A stretch of DNA of 64,000 bases from Cupriavidus lacunae (GTDB lineage Bacteria; Pseudomonadota; Gammaproteobacteria; Burkholderiales; Burkholderiaceae). Where the stretch lies: NCBI RefSeq assembly GCF_003353055.1, contig NZ_QKWJ01000028.1, positions 1 through 64,000 on the forward strand, written 5' to 3'. The notes beneath the pieces were generated by a model that saw only the letters and a list, made by a program, of their open reading frames with translations, did no database searches and was not told the origin of the DNA. Position numbers and translations under genes: made by a program. Of the stretch, positions 26,146 through 34,223 are shown one piece after another; position 1 is the first letter of the stretch; every line of letters starts with the position of its first letter.

Positions 26146-27510
26146 ATGTTGGAAAGCCCCACCACAATCCAGTCGCCGCCCCGCAGGTCCGCAGCGGCCG
26201 CGCCGACGCCGGCGATATCGGCGGTGGAGCCAGGCGGCTGGGCGTTGCTGTTCGTGCTCACCCTGGTCTATATCGTGTCGTTCATCGACCGTGGCGCCAT
26301 CTCGCTGGTGGTCGGCCCCATCAAGCAGGATCTCGGGGCCACCGACCTGGAAGTGAGTTGGCTGCTCGGGCTGTCGTTCATGCTGCTGTACAGCGTGCTG
26401 GGCGTTCCCGCCGGCTATCTGGTCGACCTGTATCGGCGAAAATATCTGCTGAGCGGAGCCATCCTGATGTGGTCCGGCGTGCAGATGCTGTGCGGACTGA
26501 GCAATACGTACTGGCACCTGTTCCTCGCGCGTATCGGCCTGGGCGTAGGGGAAGCCATGCTGCCCCCGGCGGCGTCGTCGATGATTCGAGACGCCTTTCC
26601 GCCGGAGCGGCGCGGGCTCGCGTTCGGCATCTACAACATCGGGCCGCTACTGGGCACCGGGCTGGCGCTGGTGCTCGGCAGTTTCCTGCTGACGTTTGCG
26701 GCCAGCGGAAAGCTGGCGGGCGTGCCGCTGCTGGGGGCGCTGAAGCCTTGGCAATTCGTCCTGATCGTTCCGGGCTTGCTGGGCGTGCCGCTCGCCGCGT
26801 TGACGCTGCTGCTGCGCGAGCCGCCGCGACGCGATGCCGTCGTTCAGGCAGATCGCGTCACCTATCCGGCTGCACTGCGCTTCGCATGGCAGCACCGTGC
26901 CGTCTACGGGCCGCTGTGGATCGCCATCTGCCTCTACGGTATTGCCATCGGCAGCCAACTGGCGTGGCTGCCCGAAATCATCAACCGCTCAATGGGCATC
27001 GCACGCCCCGAGATTGGCAAGACGCTTGGCGCGATCAGCGTAGTGGTTTCGCCGCTGGGCCTGCTGTTCTTCGGTAGTGTGGCGGATAAGCTGCAGAAGC
27101 GCTGGAGCGACGCACCGGTTCGCGTCGCGATCGGCTCGACCGCAGTGGCCGCGCTTATCACCGCCTGTTTCCCGCTGATTCACAGTGCCCAGTTCGGCGC
27201 CATCGCATACGGCGCGCAGACCTTCTTCTTCGTGATCTTCGCCGTAGCCGGCGGTGCCACCATGGCCAATTTCACGCCGGGCAACATGATGGGCAAGCTG
27301 ACCGCCCTCTATTACCTCATCACCAATCTGCTCGGGCTGGCGCTCGGTCCTACGGTCTGTGCGCTGGTGGCGCGGCTTTTCTTCGACGGCCCCAACGCGC
27401 TCGGCCATGCGTTTGTGGCGTGTTACGTAGTCTCGGTCGGCATAGCCGTGTACCTGCTGGTGTGCGTCTCGCGAGCGCTCCGGGCAGCAAGTCGGCTTCG
27501 CGCCTCCTGA
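26146..27510 (+). CDS. MFS transporter, 12-TM spinster/aromatic-acid-type
   Basis: A 454-residue carrier with twelve hydrophobic segments. An N-terminal FIDRGAISLVVGPIKQDLG segment and the loop-2/3 variant GYLVDLYRRKYL are typical of spinster-like MFS porters. A soluble N-terminal tail of about 30 residues precedes TM1. It lies 45 bases after the flavoprotein gene with CGGAGACAA upstream and probably carries the pathway substrate across the inner membrane. Specificity cannot be read from sequence. Confidence 0.88.
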   Translation: MLESPTTIQSPPRRSAAAAPTPAISAVEPGGWALLFVLTLVYIVSFIDRGAISLVVGPIKQDLGATDLEVSWLLGLSFMLLYSVLGVPAGYLVDLYRRKYLLSGAILMWSGVQMLCGLSNTYWHLFLARIGLGVGEAMLPPAASSMIRDAFPPERRGLAFGIYNIGPLLGTGLALVLGSFLLTFAASGKLAGVPLLGALKPWQFVLIVPGLLGVPLAALTLLLREPPRRDAVVQADRVTYPAALRFAWQHRAVYGPLWIAICLYGIAIGSQLAWLPEIINRSMGIARPEIGKTLGAISVVVSPLGLLFFGSVADKLQKRWSDAPVRVAIGSTAVAALITACFPLIHSAQFGAIAYGAQTFFFVIFAVAGGATMANFTPGNMMGKLTALYYLITNLLGLALGPTVCALVARLFFDGPNALGHAFVACYVVSVGIAVYLLVCVSRALRAASRLRAS

Positions 27511-27577
27511 TCCACGGCCTCGTGCCGCGCCACGCCCACGCATCCATTTTTGTCTGACCGCAAAAAGGAAACTGCCA

Positions 27578-28045
27578 ATGCATGCCGCCGAAAAATCGCC
27601 ATGGAAATATCTTGTCCTGTGGCTCAGGTTGTACTTCGCCATTCACTATCTGGCGTCAGGCTTGAATTTCGTCATCTTCAACTTCGTTCCGGATTTCAGT
27701 CATGCCGGGCGGGTGGGGCCGTATCTTCATGCCATGGCGGATATCGGCTTTTACCAGGTAATCAAGTACCTCGAGGTCGTGCTGGGGACGATGTTGCTTT
27801 TCAATCTGGCAGTGCCGCTCGCGCTGATTGTGATGGCTGGCATAAGCGTCACGATCATCTACTTGAATCTCTTCATTTCCCCCGCGCCCCGGCAGTTGTT
27901 CACCGGGCTCCAGGAGCTGCTTCTCAATGGCGCCCTCTTGCTCGCCTACGGGGGGTACTACGCGAATTTCTGTCGAGTCAAGACAAGACCGCTTTGGTTT
28001 TGGGACGGGGTGTCGCACGCATCACGCGCTGAAACGAGAGAGTAA
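27578..28045 (+). CDS. DoxX-like membrane protein, module copy 1
   Basis: A 155-residue four-helix membrane protein. It shares with the two copies downstream an N-terminal SPWKY...WLRLYF, a central PRQLFTG-x-QELLLNG, LLLAYGGYY and a C-terminal P-x-W-x-WDG. These conserved polar motifs lie between or at the ends of helices and are probably functional. I do not know this subfamily from a characterised system; the DoxX-like assignment is by topology. It is followed by a gene for a tiny two-helix protein, as are the other copies. Confidence 0.8.
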   Translation: MHAAEKSPWKYLVLWLRLYFAIHYLASGLNFVIFNFVPDFSHAGRVGPYLHAMADIGFYQVIKYLEVVLGTMLLFNLAVPLALIVMAGISVTIIYLNLFISPAPRQLFTGLQELLLNGALLLAYGGYYANFCRVKTRPLWFWDGVSHASRAETRE

Positions 28046-28138
28046 AGGCGACTGGCAGGACGGCATGTCGTCAACACTTCGATTCATGAAAGCCGCCCGA
28101 TTGGCCATGCATTGCCGGTCTGGTGGGAGGAGATAAAC

Positions 28139-28312
28139 GTGATTAAGGATCTAGTCATTGTTGTGGCAGTGATCGTGGCGACGATATTCATCGTCATGGC
28201 TGCCTCTACCAGCTTCGGAGCAAGACCGCTGCGGATCTACGACTACGGCCCGCCGCTGGCCGCGGGCGTGGTTGCCGTGGTTGCGCTGCTCCGTGACGTC
28301 AGAAGGAAGTGA
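28139..28312 (+). CDS. Two-helix mini-protein, module copy 1
   Basis: A 57-residue protein starting at a GTG with GGGAGGAGA upstream. Two hydrophobic helices flank a short polar loop with STSFG, RPLR and DY. The same loop order (ST, [FL]G, RPLR, then D) occurs in the mini-proteins at 30063 and 30887. This copy lacks the Cys that in the others follows Val/Leu-Ala-Ala. It is likely an inner-membrane partner of the DoxX-like protein encoded 94 bases upstream. Confidence 0.7.
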   Translation: MIKDLVIVVAVIVATIFIVMAASTSFGARPLRIYDYGPPLAAGVVAVVALLRDVRRK

Positions 28313-28319
28313 CGCCGCC

Positions 28320-29492
28320 ATGAAAATCACCAAAGTCGAGTGCATTCCGGTATCGATGCCGCTGAAGAAGCCGCTGCGATTGCCGAATGTCACCATCACC
28401 AAGCTTGATACGCTGCTGCTGCGGCTGCATACCGACACCGGTCTGGTGGGCATCGCCGAATCCGGCGATACGTCCTCGTGGTACCGCGGCGAAAGCCAGG
28501 CCTCGATGGTCAGCATGATCTGCGATATATTCGCCCCGCGCATTCTGCTCGGTGAAGACCCGTGCAACATCGAAAAGATCGTCGGCGCGATGGACACGCT
28601 GGCGCGCGACAACAACCAGGCCAAGGGACTGGTCGACTGCGCGCTGCACGACCTGAAGGGAAAGGCACTGGGCGTGCCGGTCTACCAGTTGCTCGGCGGA
28701 CGCACACGCGAATCGGCGCCGCTTGGCTGGGTGCTGTCCGCCGGCGAGCCGGACAAGGTGGCCGAGGCCGCGCTGGCAGCCCGGGAAGCCGGCTTTGTCG
28801 CCTTCAAGCTGAAGGTGGGGCGCGGCACCTTCGACAACGATGTGGCGACCGCCGCAGCCGTGCGCAAGGCGCTGGGCGATAGCGCGCGCATCTGCCTGGA
28901 CGCCAATGGCTCGTGGAACTACGAGCAGGCCCTGCGCACGATCCGAAAGCTCGATGCCTATCGACTGGACTTCGTCGAACAGCCCCTGCCCAACTGGGAC
29001 ATCGAGGGCATGGCGCGACTGCGGCAGCGCATCGAGACGCCCTTGTACGCCGACGAGGCAGCGCAGGAGTTGCATCACCTGAAGGAAATCGCCGAGCGGC
29101 GCGCAGCCGACGGCGTAATCCTGAAGGTGCAGAAGGTCGGCGGCTTGTTGAAGTCGCAGCGCTTCCTCGCCGTGGCCCAGATGTTCGACTTGCCAGTGAT
29201 GTGCAGCACGCTGATCGGCTCCGGCGTGGAGGCCTGTCCGACCGCCCATCTGTGGGTGGCGAACCAGTGGGCTTGCCAGTTCATCAGCGAGAGCACCGGG
29301 CCGCTGGCCGTGCATGGCGTCTGGAACAGCGAAGACATCCCGCAGGGTGCGGACCTTGCCCTGCAAGGCGCGCGATTCCATCGCGGCCATGTATCCCCCG
29401 GCGACGGTCCGGGCCTTGGCGTGGAACTGAACGAGGCACTGCTCGCGCAGATTCGCACCGAGGGCCGTCCTGCGCGGGTGGTCAACCTGTAG
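28320..29492 (+). CDS. Mandelate racemase / muconate cycloisomerase family protein
   Basis: A 390-residue enolase-superfamily enzyme. Catalytic lysine is in the FKLKVG motif near residue 162; metal ligands follow in DANGSW, EQPL and DEAAQ; and a second Lys is in LKVQKVGG, the arrangement of the muconate lactonising branch. The capping-domain loop LRLPNVTITKLDTLLLRL is also typical. The reaction is a proton abstraction alpha to a carboxylate, either cycloisomerisation or dehydration. The ATG at 28320 starts 7 bases after the mini-protein stop; the gene splits module 1 from modules 2 and 3. Confidence 0.9.
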   Translation: MKITKVECIPVSMPLKKPLRLPNVTITKLDTLLLRLHTDTGLVGIAESGDTSSWYRGESQASMVSMICDIFAPRILLGEDPCNIEKIVGAMDTLARDNNQAKGLVDCALHDLKGKALGVPVYQLLGGRTRESAPLGWVLSAGEPDKVAEAALAAREAGFVAFKLKVGRGTFDNDVATAAAVRKALGDSARICLDANGSWNYEQALRTIRKLDAYRLDFVEQPLPNWDIEGMARLRQRIETPLYADEAAQELHHLKEIAERRAADGVILKVQKVGGLLKSQRFLAVAQMFDLPVMCSTLIGSGVEACPTAHLWVANQWACQFISESTGPLAVHGVWNSEDIPQGADLALQGARFHRGHVSPGDGPGLGVELNEALLAQIRTEGRPARVVNL

Positions 29493-29539
29493 GGCGCCCC
29501 TGACCCGCCAGGATTTCAATTCATCTCAAGGAGACAGAC

Positions 29540-30037
29540 ATGAGCAGGGCCAATCAATCACCCTGGAAGTACGCGATCCTATGGTTGCGCATCTATTTTG
29601 GCGCGCACCTTTTCTACTCAGGTGCCCGCTTCATCCTGACTTCGTACGTCCCCGAGATACCGGGCATTGGCGGGGCCTATGTTGCCGCCGCCTCAGACAT
29701 CTACATCTACCAGCTAATCAAGTACATGGAGTGCGTGCTTGGCCTGATGCTGCTGACCAATCGCGGCGTGCTGCTGGCATTGATGCTTGAGATGCCGGCT
29801 ACGGTCAACATCTTCTGGCTGAACACCTTCATCGTGGCAACGCCGCGCCAGCTCTTCACGGGCCCGCAGGAGCTGTTCATGAATGGCGCGCTGCTGCTCG
29901 CCTACGGTGGTTACTACGTGTCGGTCCTGCAGGCGAAGGTCGAGCCGATGTGGCTGTGGGATGGACTGAAGAAGGTCGCAAGCGCGCGCGAACGCGGCGA
30001 CGCCGCGCCTACCTCGGTCCAACAGATTGAAGCCTGA
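29540..30037 (+). CDS. DoxX-like membrane protein, module copy 2
   Basis: A 165-residue four-helix membrane protein, very similar to copy 3 (30375). Shared blocks include SPW[KR]Y, WLRIY[FY]GA, PEIPG, IYIYQ, NIFW-x-NTFIV, TPRQLF-x-GPQEL, LLLAYGG-x-Y and QAKVEP-x-WLWDG. The C-terminal tail is soluble and ends in a QQ-x-x-A motif. The ribosome binding site AAGGAGACAG is strong. A specific partnership with the mini-protein 25 bases downstream is inferred from the conserved pairing. The function is unknown. Confidence 0.82.
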   Translation: MSRANQSPWKYAILWLRIYFGAHLFYSGARFILTSYVPEIPGIGGAYVAAASDIYIYQLIKYMECVLGLMLLTNRGVLLALMLEMPATVNIFWLNTFIVATPRQLFTGPQELFMNGALLLAYGGYYVSVLQAKVEPMWLWDGLKKVASARERGDAAPTSVQQIEA

Positions 30038-30062
30038 ACGAAAGCCTGAACTGGAGACTGCA

Positions 30063-30251
30063 ATGAAGAAAGAGATGTGGATTGGCGTGGCCATGTGCGT
30101 GTTCTTGTCCGTGGCGGCGTGCATCGGCTCGACAGGGCTGGGCTATGCGGATTATCGCCCACTGCGGAATTTCGACTATTTCGCGCTGGGGGTGTCGTGG
30201 ACCTTCCTGATTGTGACGCTCGTCAAGGATCGCCGCAGCAACAAGTCGTGA
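30063..30251 (+). CDS. Two-helix mini-protein, module copy 2
   Basis: A 62-residue membrane protein. Helix 1 ends in LSVAAC, which could be a lipobox with Cys20 as the lipid-modified residue or simply a membrane Cys. It is followed by the loop IGSTGLGYADYRPLR and a second helix ending in VKDRR. The loop is identical to that of copy 3. The ATG is preceded by TGGAGACTG. It probably forms a complex with the DoxX-like protein encoded just upstream. Confidence 0.75.
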   Translation: MKKEMWIGVAMCVFLSVAACIGSTGLGYADYRPLRNFDYFALGVSWTFLIVTLVKDRRSNKS

Positions 30252-30253
30252 GT

Positions 30254-30282
30254 GGTCGCATCGGCATGACGCCGGTGCGACC
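30254..30282. terminator. Hairpin between module copies 2 and 3
   Basis: GGTCGCA (30254-30260) pairs with TGCGACC (30276-30282), and an inner CGG (30262-30264) with CCG (30272-30274). No T-run follows. It lies 3 bases after the mini-protein stop and could trim or partially end transcription between the duplicated modules. Confidence 0.45.
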
Positions 30283-30374
30283 CTGGCGCCCGCCGGCCTA
30301 GCAGTTTCCGGCGGCGAACAAGCGACGGCAAGTCATTGAGCGGTGAACAATAATGTAAGCAGAGGAGACATCAA

Positions 30375-30872
30375 ATGAGCAGGGATGCGCAATCCCCTTG
30401 GAGATACGTGGTCGCCTGGTTGCGGATCTACTATGGCGCCAACCTGATTTATTCAAGCGTTCGCTACATCGCCACCGGTTTCATTCCGGAGATACCAGGA
30501 GCCGCCGGCGTCTATGTGGATGCGGCGAAGGCCATCTACATCTACCAGGGCATCAAGTTTCTCGAATGCTTCTGTGGGATCTTGCTTGTGACAAACCGGA
30601 ACGTGCTGCTGGCCCTGGTGCTGGAGATGCCGACTACGTTCAATATCTTCTGGATGAACACCTTTATCGTCGGCACGCCGCGCCAGTTGTTTTCCGGCCC
30701 GCAGGAACTGCTGATGAACGTCTCGCTCCTGTTGGCGTATGGCGGGCACTACGCGACGATCCTGCAGGCCAAGGTCGAGCCGGTATGGCTGTGGGACGGA
30801 TGGAAAACGCTGGTGCGAGCGCGCGAACGCGCAGGTGCGCTGCAGGGCGGAGTTCAGCAGGCAGACGCCTGA
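30375..30872 (+). CDS. DoxX-like membrane protein, module copy 3
   Basis: A 165-residue four-helix membrane protein, the closest relative of copy 2 in every block (SPWRY, WLRIYYGA, PEIPG, NIFWMNTFIV, TPRQLFSGPQEL, WLWDG). Helix 2 contains an ECFCG motif where copy 2 has ECVLG, so the conserved Glu-Cys lies at the same place. This could bind a quinone or metal, but that is a guess. An AGAGGAGACA site precedes the ATG. Confidence 0.82.
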   Translation: MSRDAQSPWRYVVAWLRIYYGANLIYSSVRYIATGFIPEIPGAAGVYVDAAKAIYIYQGIKFLECFCGILLVTNRNVLLALVLEMPTTFNIFWMNTFIVGTPRQLFSGPQELLMNVSLLLAYGGHYATILQAKVEPVWLWDGWKTLVRARERAGALQGGVQQADA

Positions 30873-30886
30873 ACCGGGAGACTGCG

Positions 30887-31105
30887 ATGAAGAAACCCAT
30901 GTGGATTGCTGCCGGTATCTGCCTGCTCATCACGCTCGCCGCGTGCATCGGCTCGACCGGACTGGGCTATGCGGATTATCGTCCGCTGCGCTATCGCGAC
31001 TGCTTTGCGCTGGCGGCGGCATGGCTCTACGTTTTCGTGCTGTTCGTGAAGGATAGCCGGGCCAGCCGTTCCGGCGTGGCGAAGCGTGGCAACGCCGGTG
31101 CCTGA
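30887..31105 (+). CDS. Two-helix mini-protein, module copy 3
   Basis: A 72-residue protein that resembles copy 2 over residues 1-55 (MKKPMWI, TLAAC, IGSTGLGYADYRPLR) and has a longer basic C-terminus. The Cys of LAAC again sits at the end of helix 1. GGGAGACTG precedes the ATG, nearly the same leader as copy 2, which points to duplication of the whole unit. It is the last gene of the module array before an MFS gene. Confidence 0.75.
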   Translation: MKKPMWIAAGICLLITLAACIGSTGLGYADYRPLRYRDCFALAAAWLYVFVLFVKDSRASRSGVAKRGNAGA

Positions 31106-31189
31106 TCGCTGATCTTCGACTTCTCGTGCTCGAGAGTTGGGCGGCGCCTGGAAACTGGCTGTCGCTCTTTTTTCTTTTTGAGATCCCTC

Positions 31190-32437
31190 ATGCAGTTACC
31201 CCACGGTCTCCGTGCGCTCTCTTCCCGCAGCTTCCGCCTCTTCATAGCAGGGCAGGGTGCAGCGCAAGTGGGCAACTGGCAGCAATTGATTGCCACGTCC
31301 TGGCTGGCCTATGCGCTCTCCGGTTCTACGCTGGTTCTCGGCCTGGCCGCTTTCGCGCTGCAGATTCCCTTTCTGCTGATGGCACCCGTGACGGGGCCGC
31401 TGCTGGACCGTCTCGATACCCGGCGCGTGCTGATGGTGGCGAATGCCGTCGCGTGCGCGCAGTCCGTGACGATGCTGGCGCTGGTGGCGAGCGGCCTGCT
31501 GCGGCCCTGGCATATTGTGGTAGGGAATCTGGTGCTCGGCATCGTGAATGCGTTCGATTCGCCGGCGCGGCAATCGCTCCTGTCACAGATGGTCGAGCGC
31601 AAGGAGGACCTTGCCAACGCCATCGCTCTCAATTCCAGCATGATGGCGGGAGCCCGCTTCGTCGGCCCGACGATCGCGGGCGCCATCATCGCCACCTTCG
31701 GCCAGGTGTGGGCGTTCGCGGCTAACGCGATTCTGCGCTTTGCGATCATCGCAGCGCTGCGCGCCATGCGCCCGGCGCGCGCGCCTCGAGCGGCGGAGCC
31801 GGAGCCTTGGCTAATGCAGTTCGCGGCTGGGGTGCGCTACGCGAATCGTTTCACGCCTTGCCGCAACAGCCTGTGGTTGCTGGCAACGATGAGCTTTACC
31901 ATCCAGATCCATGCCTCCATGATGCCGTGGTTCGTGCGGGAGCGCTTCCACGGGGACTCGCGCACGCTCGGCATGCTGCTTGGGGCGGCCGGGCTGGGCG
32001 CGCTGGCGGGGATGCTCTATCTGGCGATGCGGCGCGGCGTTGGCTGGCTGCTGGCGATGATTGGCTTCGCCTCAGCCATGGCGGCTATCGCCACTATCGG
32101 GTTCGCCTTGGCGCCGATGGTCTGGATGGGGTTCGGGATGCTGTTCCTCGTCGGCATGGGCACCATGCTGGCGGCGGCTTCAGTTAATACCCTGATCCAA
32201 CTCGCAGCGCCCGATGGCTTTCGTGGCAGGGTCGCGTCGCTGTACGTGGTGGCGTTCCTGGGCATTTCGCCCGTGGGCGCCTTGTTCTGGGGCTGGACGG
32301 CGGAGTACGTCGGCACACCGGCTGCGCTGATGACCTGCGGCGTGGTGCTGTTGCTAGCATCGACTTTGTACATGACGAACGTCGCAGCCATGCGCGAGCA
32401 GTTCCAACCGGTGTACAGTCGCATGAACCTGTCGTGA
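31190..32437 (+). CDS. MFS transporter, EntS/MFS_3-like
   Basis: A 415-residue carrier of the MFS_3 (enterobactin-exporter-like) branch. It begins LSSRSFRLFIAGQGAAQVGNWQQ and carries GPLLDRLDTRRVLM in loop 2/3 and FDSPARQSLLSQMV, all typical for that group. These often act as exporters of siderophores or drugs. Here it could export a toxic intermediate. The ATG at 31190 is preferred to a TTG 12 bases upstream. The ribosome binding site is weak (GAGA). Confidence 0.85.
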   Translation: MQLPHGLRALSSRSFRLFIAGQGAAQVGNWQQLIATSWLAYALSGSTLVLGLAAFALQIPFLLMAPVTGPLLDRLDTRRVLMVANAVACAQSVTMLALVASGLLRPWHIVVGNLVLGIVNAFDSPARQSLLSQMVERKEDLANAIALNSSMMAGARFVGPTIAGAIIATFGQVWAFAANAILRFAIIAALRAMRPARAPRAAEPEPWLMQFAAGVRYANRFTPCRNSLWLLATMSFTIQIHASMMPWFVRERFHGDSRTLGMLLGAAGLGALAGMLYLAMRRGVGWLLAMIGFASAMAAIATIGFALAPMVWMGFGMLFLVGMGTMLAAASVNTLIQLAAPDGFRGRVASLYVVAFLGISPVGALFWGWTAEYVGTPAALMTCGVVLLLASTLYMTNVAAMREQFQPVYSRMNLS

Positions 32438-32473
32438 GTACAGGCATCCCCGTCCGTCCATCCGCTGCCGAAC

Positions 32474-33139
32474 ATGAACAATGTAGAAGTCAAGGGCGTC
32501 GATCTTCCAGCCCAGATCGCCCAGCAAGTCCGCAAGCTCGTTAATCGCGGCACCCTTGCCCCAGGGCTGCAATTGCGCCAGTCGGACCTCGCAGACCGTT
32601 TCGGCATCAGCCGCGTGCCGGTGCGAGAGGCGCTCAAGCTGCTGGCGGCCGAAGGCATCATCGAACACGATCCTAATCGCGGCTTTTTCGTCGCTCCGCT
32701 TTCGACCGACGAAGCCCGCCAGCTCTACCGCTACCGGTTCCTGCTGGAGCGGGAGCTGCTGAAGACAGTCGATTGGCCGGACAGCACGCAGATGAAGGCA
32801 CTGAAGGTCATGCTGGAACGGCTCGACAGCTACCTCGACCAGGGCCAGCGCGCCGAGTGGATCGACGAATACCAGGATTTCTATGCACTACTGTTCGACC
32901 TGTCACCGAACAAGATCCTGCGGCGCGAGGCGATTCGCCTGATCAGGCTGACCGACCGCTACCGGGCGCTGGCCTCGGAGGTGAGGGTGCCGGGCGAACA
33001 ACGGATCGCGCACTTGGAGCACGCGTTGTTGGCCGCCATGTCAAAACGGGACCGTGCGCAACTCATCCGCAGTTTCGAACGTGAGCGCGAGAAGATCCTG
33101 ACGTCGATGCTGGCGAGGATCGACGCGCGCGGGCTGTAG
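32474..33139 (+). CDS. GntR-family regulator with FCD domain (third paralogue)
   Basis: A 221-residue regulator with the same size and winged helix as the protein at 4629: the segment LQLRQSDLADRFGISR and the following VPVREALKLLAAE are identical except for one residue after it. The FCD effector domain differs much more. The two proteins may therefore bind the same operators but answer to different ligands. It closes the catabolic cluster on the right and is transcribed in the same direction as the MFS gene 36 bases upstream. Confidence 0.92.
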   Translation: MNNVEVKGVDLPAQIAQQVRKLVNRGTLAPGLQLRQSDLADRFGISRVPVREALKLLAAEGIIEHDPNRGFFVAPLSTDEARQLYRYRFLLERELLKTVDWPDSTQMKALKVMLERLDSYLDQGQRAEWIDEYQDFYALLFDLSPNKILRREAIRLIRLTDRYRALASEVRVPGEQRIAHLEHALLAAMSKRDRAQLIRSFEREREKILTSMLARIDARGL

Positions 33140-33577
33140 CCCGCTTCAGAACCGTGGTAACGCGGACCCGCTGTTCTCGAACAGGAAGCCGTCGTAGTAC
33201 GGCTCGCAGGCAGTCGCACCTTTATCGTCAGTGGCGCGGACGACGGGCTGCCGATGCTGCTCGCGCTCGACGCGCACGCGTCTTGCACCTGTGCGAGATG
33301 CTGTCGGCGAGATGTCCCCAAAACGTGCAATCTGCCTACTGGCAGCATGCCCCGCCCGACTGCGCGACATCGACTGGATGGACTCCTCCCGCGCCACCGC
33401 TATCGGCCCTTGCGTACCGCAGAGGCGGCCTCGATGCCCGCGCGTCTCTCCTCATGCTGCACGCCTATCCGAGCGGCAGTCCTTGATTAAGAATTCATAA
33501 TTGAATAATATCTAGCCTACAAAACAGGTTGGCCAGCCCCGCTGCTTCCCCCTCGAGGCCACCGAACGGAGACGGAT
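33140..33577. other. Gene-poor stretch with AATTGAATAATAT site
   Basis: No convincing gene in 438 bases. A minus-strand frame ending at 33146 reads like the end of a protein but has no recognised motif. The right part (33480-33530) is AT-rich and contains AATTGAATAATAT at 33499-33511, identical to the site before the porin at 21271. This looks like a working promoter/operator left in front of a broken gene. Confidence 0.5.
33499..33511 (+). promoter_or_regulatory. AATTGAATAATAT site before truncated secreted-protein gene
   Basis: Identical over 13 bases to 21118-21130 upstream of the porin at 21271; the AATAATAT core also occurs inverted at 13153-13160 between the divergent catabolic arms. 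A plausible operator of the GntR paralogues, 66 bases before the start of the broken gene. Confidence 0.5.
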
Positions 33578-33763
33578 ATGACAAGACGCGGCATGCTGTG
33601 GCGCCTCGCATGTACAGTTGGACTCGCGCTCGGCGCCACGCTTGGCGGCGCCCACGCACAGGCGCTTCATCCCCCCGTGAAGATCCGCATTAGCGAACTC
33701 CAAAGGCGCCAACGCGATCCTGCACCTCGCCTGCTAGCGCCGTCAGCCGTCCGCGTCGGGTGA
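33578..33763 (+). pseudogene. Truncated gene for a secreted protein (signal peptide plus about 35 residues)
   Basis: A 61-residue frame with a ribosome binding site (CGGAGACGG), a perfect signal peptide (MTRRGMLWRL..., cleavage near AHAQA) and then only a short low-complexity tail. The promoter region carries the same 13-base sequence as the porin at 21271. The signal peptide style is that of periplasmic binding proteins (Bug/TTT) of this group. The most likely reading is that the rest of a substrate-binding-protein gene has been deleted; a genuine short exported peptide is the alternative. Confidence 0.4.
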
Positions 33764-33904
33764 CAGGCGTCGGGCGGCGTCCGTTCCGGGTATCCCGATA
33801 GGTCACAAACTCCCCCATTTCGCCACGTGCGGAGACGCGCGCGCTCGATCGCATCCGCATGGCGCGCCGGAACGTATATAACACCACCATCAGGAGATGC
33901 CGCC

Positions 33905-34189
33905 ATGAAATTCATGATGACCTTCCATTGGGCTCCGGATACGGAGCAGCGCGCCGAGGCGATCGAGCGCTTTCTGCGAACCGGCGGGCTACCGCCGGAG
34001 GGCATCCAGCTACTGGGCAGATGGACCAGGGCCGATCTGGGGTCGGGCTTCGATCTGCTCGAAACCGACGATGCGGCCAAGCTCACCGAGTTCGCCTATC
34101 AGTGGAGCGATCTGATGGAGCTGGAGATCATGCCGGTCCTGGAAGATGCCGAGCTGGCCACCGTCCTCGGGCGCATAGCCAAGAAATAG
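33905..34189 (+). CDS. DUF3303-family small protein
   Basis: A 94-residue soluble protein. The start MKFMMTFHWAPDT and the segments GGLPPEGIQLLGRW, GFDLLETDD and MPVLEDAE match the DUF3303 family pattern as I know it, a ferredoxin-like (dimeric alpha-beta barrel) fold of unknown function. An AGGAGATG site precedes the ATG. The gene stands alone between a truncated gene and an unknown membrane-anchored protein, and its role is not clear. Confidence 0.8.
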   Translation: MKFMMTFHWAPDTEQRAEAIERFLRTGGLPPEGIQLLGRWTRADLGSGFDLLETDDAAKLTEFAYQWSDLMELEIMPVLEDAELATVLGRIAKK

Positions 34190-34223
34190 ACCAGGCGCTT
34201 GTTGCGTAGCAACGCGATTCGAC

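Noticed and set aside
5329..32437. Reading the cluster as a steroid degradation locus because of HsaA/HsaB-like and KstD-like proteins
   Set aside because: The ring-cleavage enzyme is class III (LigB-type) and not HsaC-type, and LigJ/RraA/VanA-like genes are present, so an aromatic-acid pathway fits better.
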